From NCBI RefSeq assembly GCF_900104775.1, contig NZ_FNSA01000003.1:372001-436000 (forward strand): a stretch of 64,000 bases of DNA, written 5' to 3'. The notes beneath the pieces are model-generated. The model was not told the origin of the DNA. It made no database searches and saw nothing but the letters and a program-made list of their open reading frames with translations. The DNA comes from Tsukamurella tyrosinosolvens (GTDB lineage Bacteria; Actinomycetota; Actinomycetes; Mycobacteriales; Mycobacteriaceae). Shown here piece by piece: positions 54,936 to 63,726 of this stretch (position 1 is its first letter; every line of letters starts with the position of its first letter). The position numbers and the translations under genes are program-made.

Positions 54936-54960
54936 CCCCCGAAGTAGCCAGGAGCCCGAC

Positions 54961-55452
54961 ATGCCCGCTCTCAAGCCCGTTCTCCCCGCCGAACTGCAGG
55001 CCGGGCGTCCCGGCGTGTACGAGTTCTCGGTGCGCTCCGCGCGCCCCGTCTCCTGGGTGTGGGGTGAGCTGACCTCGGACCGTCCCCTGCACTGGTGCAA
55101 GGGGATCCGGAAGATCGAGTGGACCAGCCCGCGGCCCTTCGCCGCCGGCTCCACCCGCCGGGTGCACCTCGGCCCCGGCGTCAGCGCCGACGAGCTCTTC
55201 TACTCCTGGGAGGAGTCGGAGACGCTGTGCGAGAAGGCCTTCTACGTGCAGTCCGCCACCGCCCCCGGGCTGGCGCGGCTCGCGGAGAAGTACCGCGTGG
55301 AGGCGCACCCCGACGGCGGCTCCGTGTTCACCTGGACGCTGCTCATCGAGCCGATCGGCGGCGACCGCGTGATCGGCCTCAGCGGCCTGCCGGTGGGGCT
55401 GATCGTCAAGTGGCTGCAGCGCGACACGGAGCGCTACCTCGGCTCGGCGTAA
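54961..55452 (+). CDS. SRPBCC-type ligand-binding protein
   Basis: The 163-residue protein has the helix-grip (START/SRPBCC) look: SVRSARPVSWVWGEL, HWCKGIRKIEWTSPRPF, a long beta stretch and a final helix GLIVKWLQRDTERYLG. Such proteins bind a hydrophobic ligand or act as cyclases/dehydratases. AGGAG precedes ATG 54961. It is co-transcribed with the aminotransferase and ends at a strong terminator. Confidence 0.75.
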   Translation: MPALKPVLPAELQAGRPGVYEFSVRSARPVSWVWGELTSDRPLHWCKGIRKIEWTSPRPFAAGSTRRVHLGPGVSADELFYSWEESETLCEKAFYVQSATAPGLARLAEKYRVEAHPDGGSVFTWTLLIEPIGGDRVIGLSGLPVGLIVKWLQRDTERYLGSA

Positions 55453-55464
55453 CCGCACGCACGA

Positions 55465-55502
55465 CAGAATCCGCACGACCGAATCAGGTCGTGCGGATTC
55501 TG
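55465..55502. terminator. Perfect 16-bp terminator hairpin
   Basis: The stem 55465-55480 pairs perfectly with 55487-55502 around a six-base loop, followed by CTTTCC. It separates the convergent SRPBCC and MTA-phosphorylase genes and can act in both directions. Confidence 0.85.
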
Positions 55503-55523
55503 CTTTCCGCGGACGGCTGAGCC

Positions 55524-56303
55524 TCAGACGCGGATCGGGTCCAGGCCCGCGGGAAGGTCGTGATCGCCCGCGGCGCAGTCGCACGGCGCGGCGGGATCAG
55601 TGGCGGCGATGGTCTTCGTCAGCACGTCGGTCAGTCGCGGCAGGTTCGCGCGGAACTCGGCGAGCACGTCCTCGGTGCGCACGCCCTCGCCCGACTCGAT
55701 GCCCGCGTCCAGGTCGGTGACGAGCGCGATCGAGGCGTAACAGAGCTTGAGTTCGCGGGCCAGCGCCGCCTCGGGCAGGCCGGTCATGTTCACCAGGTCC
55801 CAGCCCTGCGCCGCGAACCAGCGGCTCTCGGCGCGGGTCGAGAACCGGGGCCCCTCGATGACGACCATCGTCGAATCGGCCCGGTCCGCGTGCGGTGCGG
55901 CCGTAGCCCGCAGCGTCGGGCAGTACGGATCGGCGAAGCTCACGTGCACGCCGCCACCGTCGAAGTACGTGGACGGACGGGAGAAGGTCCGGTCGACGAG
56001 CTGCTCCGGGATCGCGATCGTTCCCGGGCCGGCGGCACCGTCGAGGCTCCCGACGGCGCACGGCGCGAGCAGCTTGCGCACCCCGAGGCTGCGCAGCGCC
56101 CACAGGTTCGCCCGGTAGGGCACGGTGTGCGGCGAGAACTCGTGGCCCAGGCCGTGCCGGGGGAGGAAGGCCACCTCGCGGCCGGCGACCTCGCCGACCG
56201 TGATCGGGGCGCTCGGCCGCCCGTACGGGGTGTCGACGGTGCGCTGCTCGCTCCCGCCCGGCAGGAACCGGTACAGCCCGGTCCCGCCGATCACGCCGAT
56301 CAC
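55524..56303 (-). CDS. S-methyl-5'-thioadenosine/purine phosphorylase
   Basis: The 259-residue enzyme shows GVIGGTGLY at the start, FLPRHGLGHEFSPH and PYRANLWAL, and the base-specificity region NMTGLPEAALARELKLCYASIALVTDLDAG typical of MTA phosphorylases such as Rv0535 (recalled). It splits methylthioadenosine, a by-product of polyamine and AHL-type chemistry, to adenine and methylthioribose-1-phosphate; hypoxanthine nucleosides are an alternative. It overlaps the GRAM/PH-like gene upstream by four bases. Confidence 0.88.
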   Translation of the reverse strand: MIGVIGGTGLYRFLPGGSEQRTVDTPYGRPSAPITVGEVAGREVAFLPRHGLGHEFSPHTVPYRANLWALRSLGVRKLLAPCAVGSLDGAAGPGTIAIPEQLVDRTFSRPSTYFDGGGVHVSFADPYCPTLRATAAPHADRADSTMVVIEGPRFSTRAESRWFAAQGWDLVNMTGLPEAALARELKLCYASIALVTDLDAGIESGEGVRTEDVLAEFRANLPRLTDVLTKTIAATDPAAPCDCAAGDHDLPAGLDPIRV

Positions 56304-56623
56304 GCGACGTTCCCGAGCCGGACGCGGACGGCCTCGGCGACCTCATCGGGCCGGCCGACCTCGAAGTACTGCTCGGAGCCGTCGCCGAGCGTGATGCACA
56401 GCCGCTGCCGGGTGCGCTTGAACAGGCCGACCGTCTCCTCGACGATCCCGGCCGCCGCGACGTGCTTGAGCTGGACCGAGAAGGGCGTTCCGCCCACCTT
56501 CGCCGCGATGCCCGCCGGGCGGAATCGCACGTGCGTGTCGGTCAGTTCGAGGTGCCCGGGGACGGCGCCGGAGCGCTTCCCGATGCTGAGGACACGGGTC
56601 GCCGGCCAGCTGAGATCACTCAC
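56300..56623 (-). CDS. Small PH/GRAM-like protein
   Basis: The 107-residue protein has a single beta-rich domain of GRAM/PH type (HLELTDTHVRFRP, PFSVQLKHVAAAGIVEE, RLCITLGDGSEQYFEV). It is soluble, with no signal peptide. A TATTGT box ends six bases before the GTG start (leaderless), and its stop overlaps the phosphorylase start, so it leads that two-gene unit. Its role is unknown. Confidence 0.72.
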   Translation of the reverse strand: MSDLSWPATRVLSIGKRSGAVPGHLELTDTHVRFRPAGIAAKVGGTPFSVQLKHVAAAGIVEETVGLFKRTRQRLCITLGDGSEQYFEVGRPDEVAEAVRVRLGNVA

Positions 56624-56700
56624 GCTGCCACAATAGGTCGATTCGGAATGGGGTTCGCGGTAGCATCGGCTATCCGTTTTACTAGGGGTGGGGGTTCAAG

Positions 56701-57072
56701 ATGCCGTACTTCGGCGCGATCGTGATGCTGCTGTGGGTGGCCGCGCTCATCGACGTCATCGTCTCGGACGAGTACCGGGTGCGCCACCTGCCCAAGGGCG
56801 GCTGGCTCATCATCGTCATCCTCATCCCGCTCGCGGGCTCGCTCATCTGGTTCCTGCTGGGCCGGCCCGTCGGGGCCGTCGCGGGCGGCGGCGCACCGTC
56901 GCGCACCACGGGCTTCCCCGAGTACGAACGCCCGGGCCGGCACATCGCCCAGTACCCGGACGACGACGACGAGTTCCTGCGGCAGTGCCGCGAGCGCGCG
57001 GAGCAGCAGCGCCGCAAGGCCAAGGAGATGGACGCCCGGAATCACCCCGACGCCCCTGAGGACAAGGACTGA
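56701..57072 (+). CDS. PLD-nuclease-N-terminal-type membrane protein
   Basis: The 123-residue protein has two helices (about 3-20 and 33-54) separated by the motif VRHLPKGGWLIIVILIPLAG. This is the PLDc_N signature usually found at the start of cardiolipin synthases but common alone in actinobacteria. The cytoplasmic tail is charged and possibly coiled (EFLRQCRERAEQQRRKAKE). It may scaffold or regulate membrane-lipid enzymes. Confidence 0.82.
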   Translation: MPYFGAIVMLLWVAALIDVIVSDEYRVRHLPKGGWLIIVILIPLAGSLIWFLLGRPVGAVAGGGAPSRTTGFPEYERPGRHIAQYPDDDDEFLRQCRERAEQQRRKAKEMDARNHPDAPEDKD

Positions 57073-57122
57073 ACGCCGCCCCGCCGCGCGGACTGGGCAG
57101 CATCTACCGTTCCTCCCTCGCG

Positions 57123-57953
57123 GTGCTCCGCGCGAACCCCGGCTCCACGCTGGGGGTCTCGGCCGTCGTCCTCTGCACGATCGCGGTCCTCGGCGTGCTC
57201 GCCCGGCTGCCGCTCATCGGCGACCCGCGGTGGACGCCCACCGCCGACCGGGACAGCCTCCAGGTCGCCGTGGCGCTCGGGCTGTACCCGGCGGGCACGT
57301 TCCTCGTGATGATCGTCTGGATGCTGGCCAGCATCGCGGTGACGGCGATCGGCTCCATCGTCGCGATCCGGCACCTCGCAGGCGAGCGGACCCCGCTCCG
57401 CCTCGCGTGGCGACAGGCGCGGCCCCGCCTTGCTGCCGCCCTGGGGCTCGGTGTCCTCGACGTGGTGGTGGTCCTGGCGCCGATCGTCGGCGCGGCGGCG
57501 CTCGCGATCGCCCTCGCGGTGCGCGCCGGGCCGGAGTCCGCGCGCCTGACCACGACGGCGCTGTTCGCCGTCGCCGCCGTCGCCGTGCTCGCCGTGCTGC
57601 CGACGCTGGTGATCGCCGGCCCGATGCTCGTCCTCGAGAAGCTGCGCCCCGTCGATGCGCTGTGGCGCGCCGTCGCCCTGCAGCGGCGCGGGTACTGGCG
57701 CCTGCTCGGTCGGGTGGCCTGCACCTACCTGCTGCTGAGTGTCGTCTCGACCGTCGTGAGCCTGCCGTTCTCGCTCGCCGCCGGTGTCAGCGGTCCGGGT
57801 GAGGACATCGCCTCCCAGACCGTCGCGAGCCTGCTGCTCTCCACCGTCGGCTGGGTGATCGGGCAGGTCTGCGTCCTGCCGTTCCTCATCGTCACCAACG
57901 CCCAGTTCTACGCCGATCAGGTCGCGCGATGCGGGACGTCCGTGACGACGTAG
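57123..57953 (+). CDS. Multi-pass membrane protein (DUF7544/GDPD-membrane-domain-like); start may be CTG 57069
   Basis: The 276-residue form has about six helices and resembles membrane proteins with a repeated pattern such as RPVDALWRAVALQRRGYWRLLGRV. Relatives normally begin with an amphipathic stretch like LGSIYRSSLAVLRANPGSTL. That stretch lies in frame before GTG 57123. The only start that would include it is CTG 57069, which overlaps the previous stop (CTGA) and has GAGGA six bases ahead. I therefore suspect an 18-residue longer protein with a CTG start. Function unknown. Confidence 0.7.
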   Translation: MLRANPGSTLGVSAVVLCTIAVLGVLARLPLIGDPRWTPTADRDSLQVAVALGLYPAGTFLVMIVWMLASIAVTAIGSIVAIRHLAGERTPLRLAWRQARPRLAAALGLGVLDVVVVLAPIVGAAALAIALAVRAGPESARLTTTALFAVAAVAVLAVLPTLVIAGPMLVLEKLRPVDALWRAVALQRRGYWRLLGRVACTYLLLSVVSTVVSLPFSLAAGVSGPGEDIASQTVASLLLSTVGWVIGQVCVLPFLIVTNAQFYADQVARCGTSVTT

Positions 57954-58021
57954 GGATGCGTGGTGGGAAAGGCCTCGGTGCCGCGCGGCGGAACCTGCAT
58001 CGGCGGGCCGGGGACGAAGCG

Positions 58022-58095
58022 TGGAGCCGATGACGGGAATCGAACCCGCGCTACCTGCTTGGGAAGCAGGAGTTCTACCATTGAACTACATCGGC
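58022..58095 (-). tRNA. glyU: tRNA-Gly (anticodon CCC)
   Basis: On the minus strand a complete cloverleaf is seen. The acceptor stem is GCCGATG/CATCGGC and the D-arm GTTC/GAAC. The anticodon stem CCTGC/GCAGG encloses TTCCCAA (anticodon CCC, reads GGG), and the T-arm is GCGGG-TTCGATT-CCCGT. The discriminator is T and the CCA end is encoded (58022-58024). The placement upstream of dcd is as in mycobacteria (recalled). Confidence 0.95.
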
Positions 58096-58170
58096 AGCTG
58101 CGGCACCATCATCGACGGCGTCGCACGTACCGGCAACAGTAGCACGGGCCCCGTCGGGCGCGACGGGCCG

Positions 58171-58755
58171 TCACCACTGCTGAAAACTCTGCGCGGAGAC
58201 GAAGAATCCGCGTTCGCCGCGGCGGCACGTCACGCCCTTGGCCTCGGAGAGGCAGGTCATGCCGCCCGCGGTCACGCTGTGCCCGTACTGCAGCGTCTTC
58301 TGCTCGATGACCATGAAGAAGAGGCCCTGGTTGAAGCACGACGGGGTGAACGCGCCGCCGTCGTCGGAGTAGTACCCCTTCGACATCTCGTCGCGCGGCA
58401 TCGTGCCGTGATCGCAGTCGGCGCCGGGCGGGATCACACTGGTCTTGAAGACCTGGCAGCCCACCGTCCCGGAGTCGAGCCCGCACGCGATGTTGCGGCT
58501 CGGGGTGAAGAAGTAGACGCCGCGGCCGGTGGGCGGTCGGTACTGGTCGGGCGGGTCGGCCAGCGCCGCGGGCTGCGGGGCAGCCGAACTCGGGGGAGCG
58601 ACGGTGTCCGAGGCTGTGACCGGCACGGAGGTCGTCGGGTCCGAGGCGGTGACCGGCGGCGGAACGGTGCCGGTCGGCGGACCGTCGGACCCGGAACCGC
58701 AGGCGGAGAGGGCGACGGCCAGGAGGGCGGGGAGCACGATCCGTGCGGGCTTCAT
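58171..58755 (-). CDS. Lipoprotein with Cys-rich C-terminal domain
   Basis: This 194-residue protein begins with a signal peptide and lipobox LSAC (C19). A Pro/Thr/Ser-rich linker (about 20-65) follows, then a compact domain with five Cys ([43 protein letters not shown]), likely disulphide-bonded outside the cell. The motif SPSRNIAC-like is common in actinobacterial secreted proteins of unknown role. Confidence 0.78.
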   Translation of the reverse strand: MKPARIVLPALLAVALSACGSGSDGPPTGTVPPPVTASDPTTSVPVTASDTVAPPSSAAPQPAALADPPDQYRPPTGRGVYFFTPSRNIACGLDSGTVGCQVFKTSVIPPGADCDHGTMPRDEMSKGYYSDDGGAFTPSCFNQGLFFMVIEQKTLQYGHSVTAGGMTCLSEAKGVTCRRGERGFFVSAQSFQQW

Positions 58756-58835
58756 GCCCTGTGGTCGGCGCGCGGCCCGCGATCGTTACCCGTGGCAACG
58801 CTCGCGCCCCGCGCGGCCTGCCCTACGCTGAACCC

Positions 58836-59402
58836 GTGCTGCTCTCCGATCGCGACATTCGCGCCCATGTGGAATCCGGCCGCCTGGGGATCGATCCCTT
58901 CGACCCGCAGATGGTGCAGCCGTCCAGCGTGGACGTGCGGCTCGACGGCCTGTTCCGGGTGTTCAACAACACCCGCTACACCCACATCGACCCCAAGCAG
59001 CGGCAGGACGAGCTGACCTCGCTGGTCGAGCCGGCGGAGGGCGAGCCCTTCGTGCTGCACCCCGGTGAATTCGTGCTCGGCTCCACCCTCGAGGTGTGCA
59101 GCCTGCCCGACGACCTCGCCGGACGCCTCGAGGGCAAGTCCTCCCTGGGGCGCCTCGGCCTGCTCACGCACTCGACCGCCGGCTTCATCGACCCCGGCTT
59201 CTCCGGCCACATCACGCTGGAGCTGTCGAACGTCGCGAACCTGCCGATCACGCTGTGGCCGGGCATGAAGATCGGCCAGCTCTGCCTGTTCCGGCTCACC
59301 AGCCCCGCGGAGAACCCCTACGGCAGCTCGTCGGTGGGGTCGAAGTACCAGGGCCAGCGCGGCCCGACGCCCTCGAAGGCGTACCTCAACTTCCAGAGCT
59401 GA
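58836..59402 (+). CDS. dcd: dCTP deaminase (dUMP-forming type)
   Basis: The 188-residue enzyme begins [19 protein letters not shown] and carries the family's [25 protein letters not shown] active-site block (with the catalytic Glu further on in HITLELSN) and a C-terminal [15 protein letters not shown] lid. Mycobacterial Dcd (Rv0321, 190 residues, recalled) is bifunctional, turning dCTP to dUMP. A TACGCT box six bases before the GTG marks a leaderless message. Confidence 0.94.
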   Translation: MLLSDRDIRAHVESGRLGIDPFDPQMVQPSSVDVRLDGLFRVFNNTRYTHIDPKQRQDELTSLVEPAEGEPFVLHPGEFVLGSTLEVCSLPDDLAGRLEGKSSLGRLGLLTHSTAGFIDPGFSGHITLELSNVANLPITLWPGMKIGQLCLFRLTSPAENPYGSSSVGSKYQGQRGPTPSKAYLNFQS

Positions 59403-59423
59403 GCGCCCGGCGGACTCGCCGCC

Positions 59424-59475
59424 GAATGTCCGGTCATCGGTTCTCACGATCGTGAGTACCGATGACCGGACATTC
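59424..59475. terminator. 52-bp near-perfect palindrome after dcd
   Basis: The outer arms (59424-59441 against 59458-59475) pair over 18 bases. After one T/T mismatch an inner perfect palindrome CTCACGATCGTGAG continues to the centre. It lies between the convergent dcd and YibE/F gene ends and should stop both transcripts. Confidence 0.8.
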
Positions 59476-59480
59476 TCGTC

Positions 59481-61325
59481 TCAGTCGGCGGAGTGCCGGC
59501 CCCGACGCGACGGCGGGTCCTGCACGGGCGGATCCGGCAGCACCGGCGGCCGCGGCTGGGGCCGCGGGGGCGCGGGGATCGGCTCGTCCGGCAGGCGTCG
59601 CCGGCCCGGCCGCGGGGACGGGGCCGGGGGCGGCGTGAGCGGCTGCGACGTGGGACGTGCCTCAGTTCGGGCCTCGGGGCGGGGTGCCGCGGGGCGCGGC
59701 GCGACGGGGAACTGCCCCGTCGGCGGCGCGACCGGCATCTGCCCGGTCTCGGGCTGCGGCTCCGCGGCGGCCGTGGGCCGCCGTGCAGGGCTCGCAGCGT
59801 CCGAGCCCTCGACGGGACGTTCGGCGGCGGCCCGGCGCGCCGGGGCCCCGGCCGCGGCACCGTCGGACGACGACGAGGGCGCCGCCGCCCTGGCCGCCGC
59901 GCGACGCTCCCGCACCCGGATCTCCGACGGATCGGCGTCGGGGTGGCTGTCGGCGTAGCGCTTCGCGGCCTCGGCGCTCACGGCGACGCGCTTCGGCTTG
60001 GCGAGCAGCGTGGCGATGGCGGTGGTGAGCGGCACGGACAGGGCGAGGCCGATGCCGCCGACGAAGGCGCGGACCAGCTCGATCGCCACCGAGTCCGACG
60101 TGAGCACCTGCCCCAGCGGCCGGCCCGCGATGGAGAAGAGCAGCAGCAGCGGCAGCGCCGTACCGACGTAGGCGAACACCAGGGTGTACACCGTCGACGC
60201 GATGTGGTCGCGGCCCACGCGCATCGCGGAGAGGAACGTGCGCCGCCGCGAGGACTTGGGGGAGAGCTTCGCGAGCTCGAACGTCGCCGACGACTGCGTG
60301 ATCGTCACGTCGTTGAGCACGCCCAGCGCGCCGATGACGAAGCCCGCGAGCAGCACGCCCGAGGTCGAGACCGTCGCGGCGTACGCCTGCAGGTTGGTGG
60401 TGTCCTCGCTGCTCAGGCCCGTGACCTGGGTGGTGGCCGTCGCGAGCCAGGCCAGCACACCGCACACCGCGAGCGAACAGAGCGTGCCCAAGAGCGCCGC
60501 CGACGTGCGCAGCGAGACGCCGTGCGCCAGGTACAGCACCAGGTAGAGGATCACCGCCGACGCCACCAGCGCCACCCACACGGCCGAATGTCCGTCGAGG
60601 ATCGACGGCAGCGCGAAGAAGACGATCACCACGCCCGAGAGCGCGAGGCCGAGCAGCGCCCGCAGGCCGCGCCACTGCGCGACCGCGATCACGACGGCCG
60701 CGAACACCAGCCCCCACACCCACAGCGAGACGCCGCGCGCGTAGTCGTAGAAGGCGTAGTTCGACGGCGAGCCGGCCACGCCCCCGCCGTTCCAGCTCAT
60801 CATGATCTTCGTGCCGGGCGCGAGGTCGGGCTGGCCGGTGCCGGGGGTGGCGGGACGGGACAGGTCGATGCCCGACGGTGCCGCGTCCGGCGAGGCCTTC
60901 CCCGGCACGGCGGAGACGTTCATCCGCTGCGTGCCGATGGAGAACATCGTCCACTTGCCGGCGTCCTGGCCGCTGGTGATCTTGACGGAACTGTTGAGGC
61001 AGCCACCGTCGGGGTTGAGGACCGGATGCGGCTCGGTGTCGCTGAGCTGGCCGTTCCCCGACGGGGAGAAGTCGCAGTCGCCGACCATCTGTTCGGAGAC
61101 CTCGCCCTTGGCCAGCGTCGGCGTCTGCGGCCCCGAGGGCACGCTGACGCGGATCTGGGACGGCCAGAGCAGGATCACGCCCGCCACGACGAGGACGCCG
61201 ATCACGGCGAGCAGGCCGACCACGACCCGCGACGCCCATCTCCCGAGGGAGATGTTGGTGAGCGAGTGGCTGTGCACGTGCGCTGCGGGGTCGTCGTGCA
61301 CGTCGTGGTCGTGGTCGGCTGTCAC
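59481..61325 (-). CDS. YibE/F-family membrane protein
   Basis: The 614-residue protein has a His/Asp-rich N-terminus (HDHDVHDDPAAHVHSHS), a first helix (about 32-54) and an outside domain (about 55-195). Seven or so helices (about 200-440) include the YibE/F signature GVLNDVTITQSSATFEL. A 170-residue Pro/Ala/Arg-rich cytoplasmic tail follows. Function unknown; transport is suggested for the family. A TAGGGT box ends six bases before the GTG start, inside the gap after the aminotransferase gene. The N-terminal His cluster could bind metal. Confidence 0.85.
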   Translation of the reverse strand: MTADHDHDVHDDPAAHVHSHSLTNISLGRWASRVVVGLLAVIGVLVVAGVILLWPSQIRVSVPSGPQTPTLAKGEVSEQMVGDCDFSPSGNGQLSDTEPHPVLNPDGGCLNSSVKITSGQDAGKWTMFSIGTQRMNVSAVPGKASPDAAPSGIDLSRPATPGTGQPDLAPGTKIMMSWNGGGVAGSPSNYAFYDYARGVSLWVWGLVFAAVVIAVAQWRGLRALLGLALSGVVIVFFALPSILDGHSAVWVALVASAVILYLVLYLAHGVSLRTSAALLGTLCSLAVCGVLAWLATATTQVTGLSSEDTTNLQAYAATVSTSGVLLAGFVIGALGVLNDVTITQSSATFELAKLSPKSSRRRTFLSAMRVGRDHIASTVYTLVFAYVGTALPLLLLFSIAGRPLGQVLTSDSVAIELVRAFVGGIGLALSVPLTTAIATLLAKPKRVAVSAEAAKRYADSHPDADPSEIRVRERRAAARAAAPSSSSDGAAAGAPARRAAAERPVEGSDAASPARRPTAAAEPQPETGQMPVAPPTGQFPVAPRPAAPRPEARTEARPTSQPLTPPPAPSPRPGRRRLPDEPIPAPPRPQPRPPVLPDPPVQDPPSRRGRHSAD

Positions 61326-61334
61326 GCCGACACC

Positions 61335-62591
61335 CTACTTCTGCTTGTAGGAACTCAGGAAGTTGCCGAAACGATCGAGGGCCTCCGCGAGGTCGCGCGC
61401 CCAGGGGAGGGTCACCACGCGCAGATGGTCGGGCGTGGGCCAGTTGAAGCCGGTGCCCTGCACCAGGAGGATCTTCTCCTCGTTGAGCAGGTCCAGCACC
61501 ATCTGCTCGTCGTCGCGGATCTCGTGCACGTTGGGATCCAGCTTGGGGAAGGCGTACAGCGCACCCTTCGGCTTGACGCAGCTCACCCCGTCGATGGCGT
61601 TGAGCTTCTCGAAGGCCACGTCGCGCTGCTCCAGGAGCCGCCCGCCGGGCAGGATGAGGTCGTTGATCGACTGGTAGCCGCCGAGCGCCACCTGGATCGC
61701 GTGCTGCGCGGGGACGTTGGGGCACAGGCGCGTCGACGCCAGCAGGGTCAGTCCCTCGATGAAGCCGGAGGCGTGGTCCTTGGGGCCCGTGAGCACCATC
61801 CAGCCGGCGCGGTACCCGCACACGCGGTAGGCCTTGGACAGGCCGTTGAACGTGCACACCAGGAGATCGGGCGCGAGCTCGGCGATCGAGATGTGCTGCG
61901 CGTCGTCGTAGAGGATCCGGTCGTAGATCTCGTCGGCCAGCACCAGCAGCGAGTGCTTGCGCGCCACCTCGACGATCTGCTGCAGCGTCTCGCGGGAGTA
62001 GACGGCGCCCGTCGGGTTGTTCGGGTTGATCACGACGATCGCCTTGGTGCGCGGTGTGATCTTCGCCTCGATGTCCTCGACGGACGGGTTCCAGCCGTTG
62101 TCCTCGTCGCACAGGTAGTGCACGGGCGTCCCGCCGGAGAGCGACGTCATGGCGGTCCACAGCGGGTAGTCGGGCGCGGGGATGAGCACCTCGTCGCCGT
62201 TGTTCAGCAGCGCCTGCAGCGTCATGGTGATGAGCTCGGAGACGCCGTTACCGAGGTAGACGTCGCCGATGTCGAAGTACGGGAAGTCCTGGACCTCCTC
62301 GTAGCGGGTCACCACGGCCCGTCGCGCGGAGGCGATGCCCTGCGACTCGCTGTAGCCCTGCGAGGTGGGCAGCGCGTGGATCATGTCGCGGACGATGGAG
62401 TCCGGCGCCTCGAAGCCGAACGTCGCCGGGTTGCCGATGTTGAGCTTGAGGATGCGGTGCCCCTGCGCCTCGAGCCGAGCCGCCTGTGCCACCACGGGTC
62501 CACGGATCTCGTACAGCACGTTCTGCAGCTTGGCGGACTGCTCGAGCGGCTTGAGTTCGGTGCGGATGTGGGGCACATGCGGTCGGCTCAT
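61335..62591 (-). CDS. PLP aminotransferase, alanine/aspartate type (Rv0337c AspC-like)
   Basis: This 418-residue class I aminotransferase has NPNNPTG, the cofactor Asp/Tyr in VLADEIYDRI and the Schiff-base K253 in NGLSKAYRVCGYRAGW. The N-terminal sequence (LYEIRGPVVAQAARLEAQGHRILKLNIGNPATFGF) matches AlaA-type glutamate-pyruvate aminotransferases; Rv0337c, named AspC, is the mycobacterial relative (recalled). It interconverts alanine and pyruvate with glutamate/2-oxoglutarate. Confidence 0.9.
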   Translation of the reverse strand: MSRPHVPHIRTELKPLEQSAKLQNVLYEIRGPVVAQAARLEAQGHRILKLNIGNPATFGFEAPDSIVRDMIHALPTSQGYSESQGIASARRAVVTRYEEVQDFPYFDIGDVYLGNGVSELITMTLQALLNNGDEVLIPAPDYPLWTAMTSLSGGTPVHYLCDEDNGWNPSVEDIEAKITPRTKAIVVINPNNPTGAVYSRETLQQIVEVARKHSLLVLADEIYDRILYDDAQHISIAELAPDLLVCTFNGLSKAYRVCGYRAGWMVLTGPKDHASGFIEGLTLLASTRLCPNVPAQHAIQVALGGYQSINDLILPGGRLLEQRDVAFEKLNAIDGVSCVKPKGALYAFPKLDPNVHEIRDDEQMVLDLLNEEKILLVQGTGFNWPTPDHLRVVTLPWARDLAEALDRFGNFLSSYKQK

Positions 62592-62594
62592 GGG

Positions 62595-63626
62595 CTATAT
62601 CGTCGCAGGCTGCAGCAAATCCTTTTCCTCCACCTCGCCGTTGTCCGACGGTGCGCCACCCTGCGCCCGGTGCTTGGCCGCGCCGATCACGAGCAGGGCG
62701 TAGCCCACGACGATCCACGCGCCGAGGACCGCGAAGGTCGCACCGGCGCCGGCGCCGATGAGGGAACCGTCGGCGAAGAAGGCCGCGCTGCGCAGGGCCG
62801 TGCCCGTGGCGCCGATCGGCAGGCTCTGGCCGAGCACCGCCCACACGTGCGGCAGGAACTCGGGCGGCATCGCGATCCCGGCGAGCGGCATCCCGACCAG
62901 CATGAACAGCAGCGCCGCGGGGCCGATGCCCTTCGTGCCCGCCAGTTGCACCAGTCCGGCCACCGTCGCGCCGATGGCGAGCATCCCCGCGCTCATCGCG
63001 AGCCACTGGCCCCAGAAGCCGCCGGGCAGCACGCCGATCCACATGGCCGCGCCGACCGCGGCGGCGCCGATGATCGCGGCGCCGATGGGCAGGGCCACGG
63101 CGACGATCTTCGGGTGGCCGCCGATCATCACCGTGGCCAGCGCCAGCACCATGCCGGAGAGGAAGACGGGCATCACGATGGAGCCGAAGCCGGCGCCGCG
63201 CGGGTCGTCGGCCGAGAGCGGCGCGACCTCGACGGTCTGCACCTTCTGGCCCTGCGCCAGCGCGGTCGCCATCTGCGTGATCATGGGCGCGACGGCGGGC
63301 GAGGCGCCGCTGGCGACGACGGCCCTGGTCTGCGCGCCGGGGGTGGCCGGGTTCGCGGGGACGATGCCGCCGTAGACCTCGCGGTCCTTCGCGGCCTGGA
63401 CCAGCGCGGCCTCGGACTCGTAGGCGTGCACTGCGAAGCCGCCGGGCTGCTGCGCGTCGAGCCGCTGCTCGACCTGTTGCGCGGCGGCCGCCGGCCCGAC
63501 GACGCCGATCGGCAGGTCGTGCGGCTTGCCGTGCGAGGCGGGGCCGGTGAACAGCAGGACGATCAGCGGGATGGCGATCGCCAGCCCGGCGAAGACCGCC
63601 GCGAGCTGAGCGTGGGACTTGCTCAT
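62595..63626 (-). CDS. ABC-2/YhgE-like membrane protein under TetR control
   Basis: The 343-residue protein has a first helix (about 8-28), an outside domain (about 30-135) with LPIGVVGPAAAAQQVEQRL, and six C-terminal helices. This resembles ABC-2 or YhgE-type permeases but no ATPase gene is adjacent. Its stop lies three bases from the aminotransferase start. The divergent TetR gene at 63727 and two TCAAC-N4-GTTGA sites in the gap suggest a drug- or lipid-inducible exporter. GGAGGTG precedes the ATG. Confidence 0.78.
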   Translation of the reverse strand: MSKSHAQLAAVFAGLAIAIPLIVLLFTGPASHGKPHDLPIGVVGPAAAAQQVEQRLDAQQPGGFAVHAYESEAALVQAAKDREVYGGIVPANPATPGAQTRAVVASGASPAVAPMITQMATALAQGQKVQTVEVAPLSADDPRGAGFGSIVMPVFLSGMVLALATVMIGGHPKIVAVALPIGAAIIGAAAVGAAMWIGVLPGGFWGQWLAMSAGMLAIGATVAGLVQLAGTKGIGPAALLFMLVGMPLAGIAMPPEFLPHVWAVLGQSLPIGATGTALRSAAFFADGSLIGAGAGATFAVLGAWIVVGYALLVIGAAKHRAQGGAPSDNGEVEEKDLLQPATI

Positions 63627-63647
63627 GGTGGAGCACCTCCAGGTAAT

Positions 63648-63661
63648 TCAACGTGTGATGA
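63648..63661. promoter_or_regulatory. Operator TCAAC-N4-GWTGA, site 1
   Basis: TCAACGTGTGATGA has one mismatch in the right arm. It lies 21 bases before the membrane-protein start, where binding would block its transcript. Confidence 0.6.
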
Positions 63662-63692
63662 ATCCGAGGGTACGACCGGACCGCGAGAGAAG

Positions 63693-63706
63693 TCAACAGG
63701 CGTTGA
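63693..63706. promoter_or_regulatory. Operator TCAAC-N4-GTTGA, site 2
   Basis: TCAACAGGCGTTGA is a perfect inverted repeat just upstream of the TetR -10 box TAGGAT (63715-63720), 45 bases from site 1. It would allow autoregulation. Confidence 0.65.
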
Positions 63707-63726
63707 AATCCTGTTAGGATCGGCGC

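Noticed and set aside
56620-57045. 141-codon minus-strand frame opposite the PLDc_N gene
   Set aside because: The plus-strand gene has a recognised motif and helices; the minus frame is a compositional shadow.
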